Source: Bacteroidales bacterium (GTDB lineage: Bacteria > Bacteroidota > Bacteroidia > Bacteroidales > UBA3824). From it: 46,218 bases of DNA. The stretch is from contig JAKSLV010000001.1 of assembly GCA_024401025.1 (NCBI GenBank), positions 70,643 to 116,860 of the forward strand, read 5' to 3'. A program made the translations under genes and the position numbers. This document shows, one piece after another, positions 43,714 to 46,218 of the stretch (its first letter is position 1; every line of letters begins with the position of its first letter). The notes below the pieces were generated by a model, which searched no databases, had not been told where the DNA came from, and saw nothing but the letters and a program-made list of their open reading frames with translations.

Positions 43714-44414
43714 TGGGACAAAAAACTAATCCAATTAGTAACCGACTCGGTATAATTAGAGGTTGGGACTCAGAGTGGTATGATATCAAGAACTACTCTG
43801 ATAAGATAGTTGAGGACGACAAGATACGCAAGTATCTCAATGTCCGTCTCGCAAAGGCTAGCATATCCAAGATAATAATCCAGAGAACTCTCAAGGTTAT
43901 CACAGTTACTGTCAACACTGCCCGTCCAGGTATCATCATCGGCAAGGGCGGCCAGGAGGTAGACAAGATCAAGGAGGAGTTGAAGAACATTACTAAGAAG
44001 GATGTACAGATCAACATTCTCGAGATCAAACGTCAGGACCTTGACGCTGTTATAGTTGCAAACAACATCGCCCGTCAGATCGAGGGCAAGATTGCTTACA
44101 GACGCTGTATCAAGATGGCTGTCAGCAACACAATGAAGCAGGGTGCTGAGGGTATCAAGGTTGTTATTTCTGGCCGTCTCAATGGCGCAGAAATGGCTCG
44201 TACCGAGGCTTTCAAGGAAGGCAGAATTCCTTTGCACACTCTTAGAGCTGATATCGACTATTCGCTCGCAGTTGCTAACACAAAGGTTGGTTGCGTAGGT
44301 ATCAAGGTATGGATTTGCAAGGGTGAGGTTTACGGCAAGAGAGATCTTACCAACAACGTTGCTGTCAAGTCTCAGAAGAAAGGCAATTTCAACAAGTCGA
44401 GAAGACAGAAGTAG
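43713..44414 (+). CDS. rpsC: 30S ribosomal protein S3
   Basis: 233 residues, full length. [23 protein letters not shown] begins the protein; the KH domain ([20 protein letters not shown]) is near 70-90 and the C-terminal domain has [31 protein letters not shown]3 lines the mRNA entry channel. It overlaps rplV by one base. Confidence 0.98.
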   Translation: MGQKTNPISNRLGIIRGWDSEWYDIKNYSDKIVEDDKIRKYLNVRLAKASISKIIIQRTLKVITVTVNTARPGIIIGKGGQEVDKIKEELKNITKKDVQINILEIKRQDLDAVIVANNIARQIEGKIAYRRCIKMAVSNTMKQGAEGIKVVISGRLNGAEMARTEAFKEGRIPLHTLRADIDYSLAVANTKVGCVGIKVWICKGEVYGKRDLTNNVAVKSQKKGNFNKSRRQK

Positions 44415-44441
44415 TTTGTAAATTATTAAATTTAAGAGAAA

Positions 44442-44876
44442 ATGTTACAGCCAAAAAAGACTAAGTTCAGAAGAATGCAAAAGGGCCGTATGAGAGGTCT
44501 CGCCCAGAGAGGTCATGAGATCGCTTTCGGTACCTTCGCATTGAAGGCTTTGGAGAATTTCTGGATTACAGGACGTCAGATTGAAGCAGCCCGTCAGGCT
44601 ATCTCACGTAAGATGCAGCGTGAGGGTCAGATTTGGATTAGAATATTCCCTGACAAGCCTATCACCAAGAAGCCTGCTGAGGTTCGTATGGGTAAGGGTA
44701 AGGGTCAGCCTGAGTACTTCGTTGCACCTGTTACCCCAGGCAGAATCATGTTCGAGGCAGACGGCGTTCCATTCGAGATTGCCAAGGAGGCTTTCCGTCT
44801 GGCAGCCCAGAAGCTCCCAATCAAAACAAAGTTCGTCGTAAGACGCGATTATGTGAACCCTTTAGATAACGCATAA
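44442..44876 (+). CDS. rplP: 50S ribosomal protein L16
   Basis: 144 residues, full length. Begins [23 protein letters not shown] and has [22 protein letters not shown] and the conserved [12 protein letters not shown]16 helps to place A-site tRNA. Its stop codon overlaps the start of rpmC (TAATG). Confidence 0.97.
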   Translation: MLQPKKTKFRRMQKGRMRGLAQRGHEIAFGTFALKALENFWITGRQIEAARQAISRKMQREGQIWIRIFPDKPITKKPAEVRMGKGKGQPEYFVAPVTPGRIMFEADGVPFEIAKEAFRLAAQKLPIKTKFVVRRDYVNPLDNA

Positions 44877-45085
44877 TGAAAAGTTCAGCACAGAATAAGG
44901 AAATCAAGGAATTGACTACCGCAGAGTTGGAGGAGAAGCTTGCTGCTGCTCGTCTTGAGTACACTAAGATGCAGATCAACCACGCAATCACTCCCCTCGA
45001 GAGTCCAATTCAGATACGCGACAAAAGAAAATACATTGCTAAGTTGATGACAGAGAAACGTAGCAGAATTAATAACGCTCAATAA
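44876..45085 (+). CDS. rpmC: 50S ribosomal protein L29
   Basis: 69 residues, full length. A two-helix protein: KEIKELTTAELEEKLAAARLEYTKMQINHAI and then IRDKRKYIAKLMTEKRSR. It lies at the exit tunnel next to L23. It begins on the last base of the rplP stop. Confidence 0.95.
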   Translation: MKSSAQNKEIKELTTAELEEKLAAARLEYTKMQINHAITPLESPIQIRDKRKYIAKLMTEKRSRINNAQ

Positions 45086-45095
45086 TTGATTCAGA

Positions 45096-45371
45096 ATGGA
45101 AGAAGTTAAAGAAGGACTTGTTCGTAACTTTAGAAAGGAACGTATCGGTGTGGTAGTAAGCAACAAGATGGAGAAGTCTATCGTTGTAGAGGTTAACCGC
45201 AAAATGAAGCACCCTAAGTACGGCAAGTTTATCACTCGCACCAAGAAGTTCATCGCTCATGATGAGAAAAACGAGTGCAACATCGGTGACACAGTTCGCA
45301 TCATGGAGACTCGCCCAATGAGCAAGCGCAAGAACTGGAGATTGATAGAAATCGTTGAAAAAGCAAAATAG
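45096..45371 (+). CDS. rpsQ: 30S ribosomal protein S17
   Basis: 91 residues. The OB-fold core [34 protein letters not shown] and [24 protein letters not shown] are typical. S17 is an early binder of 16S rRNA. The position between rpmC and rplN is standard. Confidence 0.96.
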   Translation: MEEVKEGLVRNFRKERIGVVVSNKMEKSIVVEVNRKMKHPKYGKFITRTKKFIAHDEKNECNIGDTVRIMETRPMSKRKNWRLIEIVEKAK

Positions 45372-45383
45372 TTTTAATTTATT

Positions 45384-45749
45384 ATGATACAGCAAGAATC
45401 AAGAATGACTGTAGCTGACAACAGCGGCGCAAAGGAAGTTCTGTGTATCCGTGTCCTCGGCGGTACAGGACGTAGATACGCCTCTGTTGGCGACAAGGTG
45501 GTCGTAACTGTTAAGAGCGCAATTCCTTCTGGTGACATCAAGAAGGGTACAGTATCAAAGGCAGTTGTCGTACGCACTAGCAAAGAAATCCGTAGAGCTG
45601 ACGGTTCATACATCAGATTTGATGATAACGCCGTAGTTCTGCTTAACAATCAGGGAGAACTTAGAGGTACTCGTATCTTCGGCCCAGTTGCCCGCGAGCT
45701 TCGCGCCAACTACATGAAGATTGTTTCTCTGGCTCCAGAAGTTTTGTAA
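45384..45749 (+). CDS. rplN: 50S ribosomal protein L14
   Basis: 121 residues, full length. [36 protein letters not shown] at the N-terminus and [25 protein letters not shown] at the C-terminus are the L14 signature. L14 forms a bridge to the 30S subunit and is a docking site for silencing factor RsfS. Confidence 0.98.
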   Translation: MIQQESRMTVADNSGAKEVLCIRVLGGTGRRYASVGDKVVVTVKSAIPSGDIKKGTVSKAVVVRTSKEIRRADGSYIRFDDNAVVLLNNQGELRGTRIFGPVARELRANYMKIVSLAPEVL

Positions 45750-45774
45750 TTCTAATTTAGTAGTTAAAAAACAA

Positions 45775-46107
45775 ATGAAACTGCACATTAAAAAGGGAGA
45801 CACAGTTATTGTTAACTCTGGTGACTGCAAGGGTCAGAAGGGTACAGTACTTGAGGTTCTCGTAAAGAAAAATCGTGCTATTGTTGAGGGTGTCAACATG
45901 GTTTCTAAGGCAACTAAGCCTTCTGCTCAGAATACAGAAGGCGGTTTTGTCAAGAAGGAGGCTCCTATTCACATCTCTAACTTGATGGTTATTTGCCCTG
46001 AGACTGGCAAGCCAACCCGTATCGGTAGAAGAGTTGAGGGTACTGGCAAGGATTCTAAGATAGTACGTTATTCAAAAAAATCTGAAACAAAAAAGGAGAT
46101 AAAGTAA
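45775..46107 (+). CDS. rplX: 50S ribosomal protein L24
   Basis: 110 residues from ATG 45775; the frame is open further upstream but that would overlap rplN, and [23 protein letters not shown] is the true L24 start with its KOW motif. [19 protein letters not shown] is the other conserved part. L24 helps to start 50S assembly. Confidence 0.96.
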   Translation: MKLHIKKGDTVIVNSGDCKGQKGTVLEVLVKKNRAIVEGVNMVSKATKPSAQNTEGGFVKKEAPIHISNLMVICPETGKPTRIGRRVEGTGKDSKIVRYSKKSETKKEIK

Positions 46108-46108
46108 A

Positions 46109-46218
46109 ATGCAATACGTACCATCTTTAAAGACAAAATATAAGGCAGAGGTTGTTCCTGCGCTTATGAAGGAGTTCGGTTACAAGAGCATCATGCAGTG
46201 CCCAAAGTTGACCAAGAT
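46109..46218 (+). CDS. rplE: 50S ribosomal protein L5, N-terminal part (cut by window end)
   Basis: ATG 46109 directly follows the rplX stop. The 36 codons seen read [20 protein letters not shown] and then [16 protein letters not shown], the start of L5, which binds 5S rRNA. The gene runs out of the window. Confidence 0.95.
   Translation, partial: MQYVPSLKTKYKAEVVPALMKEFGYKSIMQCPKLTK

Noticed and set aside
45721-45774. Upstream extension of L24
   Set aside because: It would overlap the end of rplN and lies before the conserved MKLHIKKGD start.

Overview
This 46.2 kb window is a piece of a chromosome from the Bacteroidota, most likely order Bacteroidales. The evidence is the gene content and order (a dcw cluster with the Bacteroidota-type long MraY, an ETF/acyl-CoA dehydrogenase trio, and a fused str-S10-spc ribosomal run with no tuf between fusA and rpsJ), Bacteroidota-style signal peptides and an acidic lipoprotein export tail, and promoters of the form TTTG-N20-TAnnTTTG. 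I see nothing that fixes the genus. No tRNA, rRNA, CRISPR array, intact insertion sequence or prophage is visible.

Layout. 1-360: the 3' end of rnr (RNase R) and a perfect 19-bp hairpin. 389-1762 (-): an AAA ATPase with a DUF4143-type C-terminus, preceded by four helically phased 16-bp repeats. 2121-2467: a Bacteroidota promoter followed by a strongly structured, unannotated RNA element that ends in two tandem terminator-like hairpins. 2557-2610: MraZ operator repeats and a promoter. 2635-19604 (+): the division and cell wall cluster mraZ-rsmH-ftsL-ftsI-murE-mraY-murD-ftsW-murG-[lipoprotein]-murC-ftsQ-ftsA-ftsZ. It makes and flips-in the peptidoglycan precursor (MurC/D/E, MraY, MurG) and builds the divisome (FtsL/I/W/Q/A/Z); murB, murF and ddl are absent here. 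19674-21220: a tandem-duplicated SiaB-like kinase and its likely substrate SiaC, directly behind ftsZ. 21322-23144 (-): an HtrA/Deg protease and a tiny lipoprotein.

23463-27096 (+): etfB-etfA-acyl-CoA dehydrogenase, an electron-transfer operon with the codon choice of a highly expressed gene set. 27201-31252: a DUF486 membrane protein (-), a surface-type lipoprotein (+), and a three-gene set of two secreted SUMF1-fold proteins without the catalytic cysteines plus a small barrel-like protein. 31325-36720 (-): a hypothetical protein, then a membrane protein-mutS2-DUF4922 operon, then a secreted hypothetical protein. 37050-46218 (+): rpsL-rpsG-fusA-rpsJ-rplC-rplD-rplW-rplB-rpsS-rplV-rpsC-rplP-rpmC-rpsQ-rplN-rplX-rplE (the last one cut by the window end).

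Most of the window is core housekeeping DNA. The parts that are not routine are the structured RNA element upstream of mraZ, the phased repeats at the ATPase, the acidic FtsL tail, the lipoprotein inserted between murG and murC, the double SiaB-SiaC pair beside ftsZ, and the cysteine-less SUMF1 pair.
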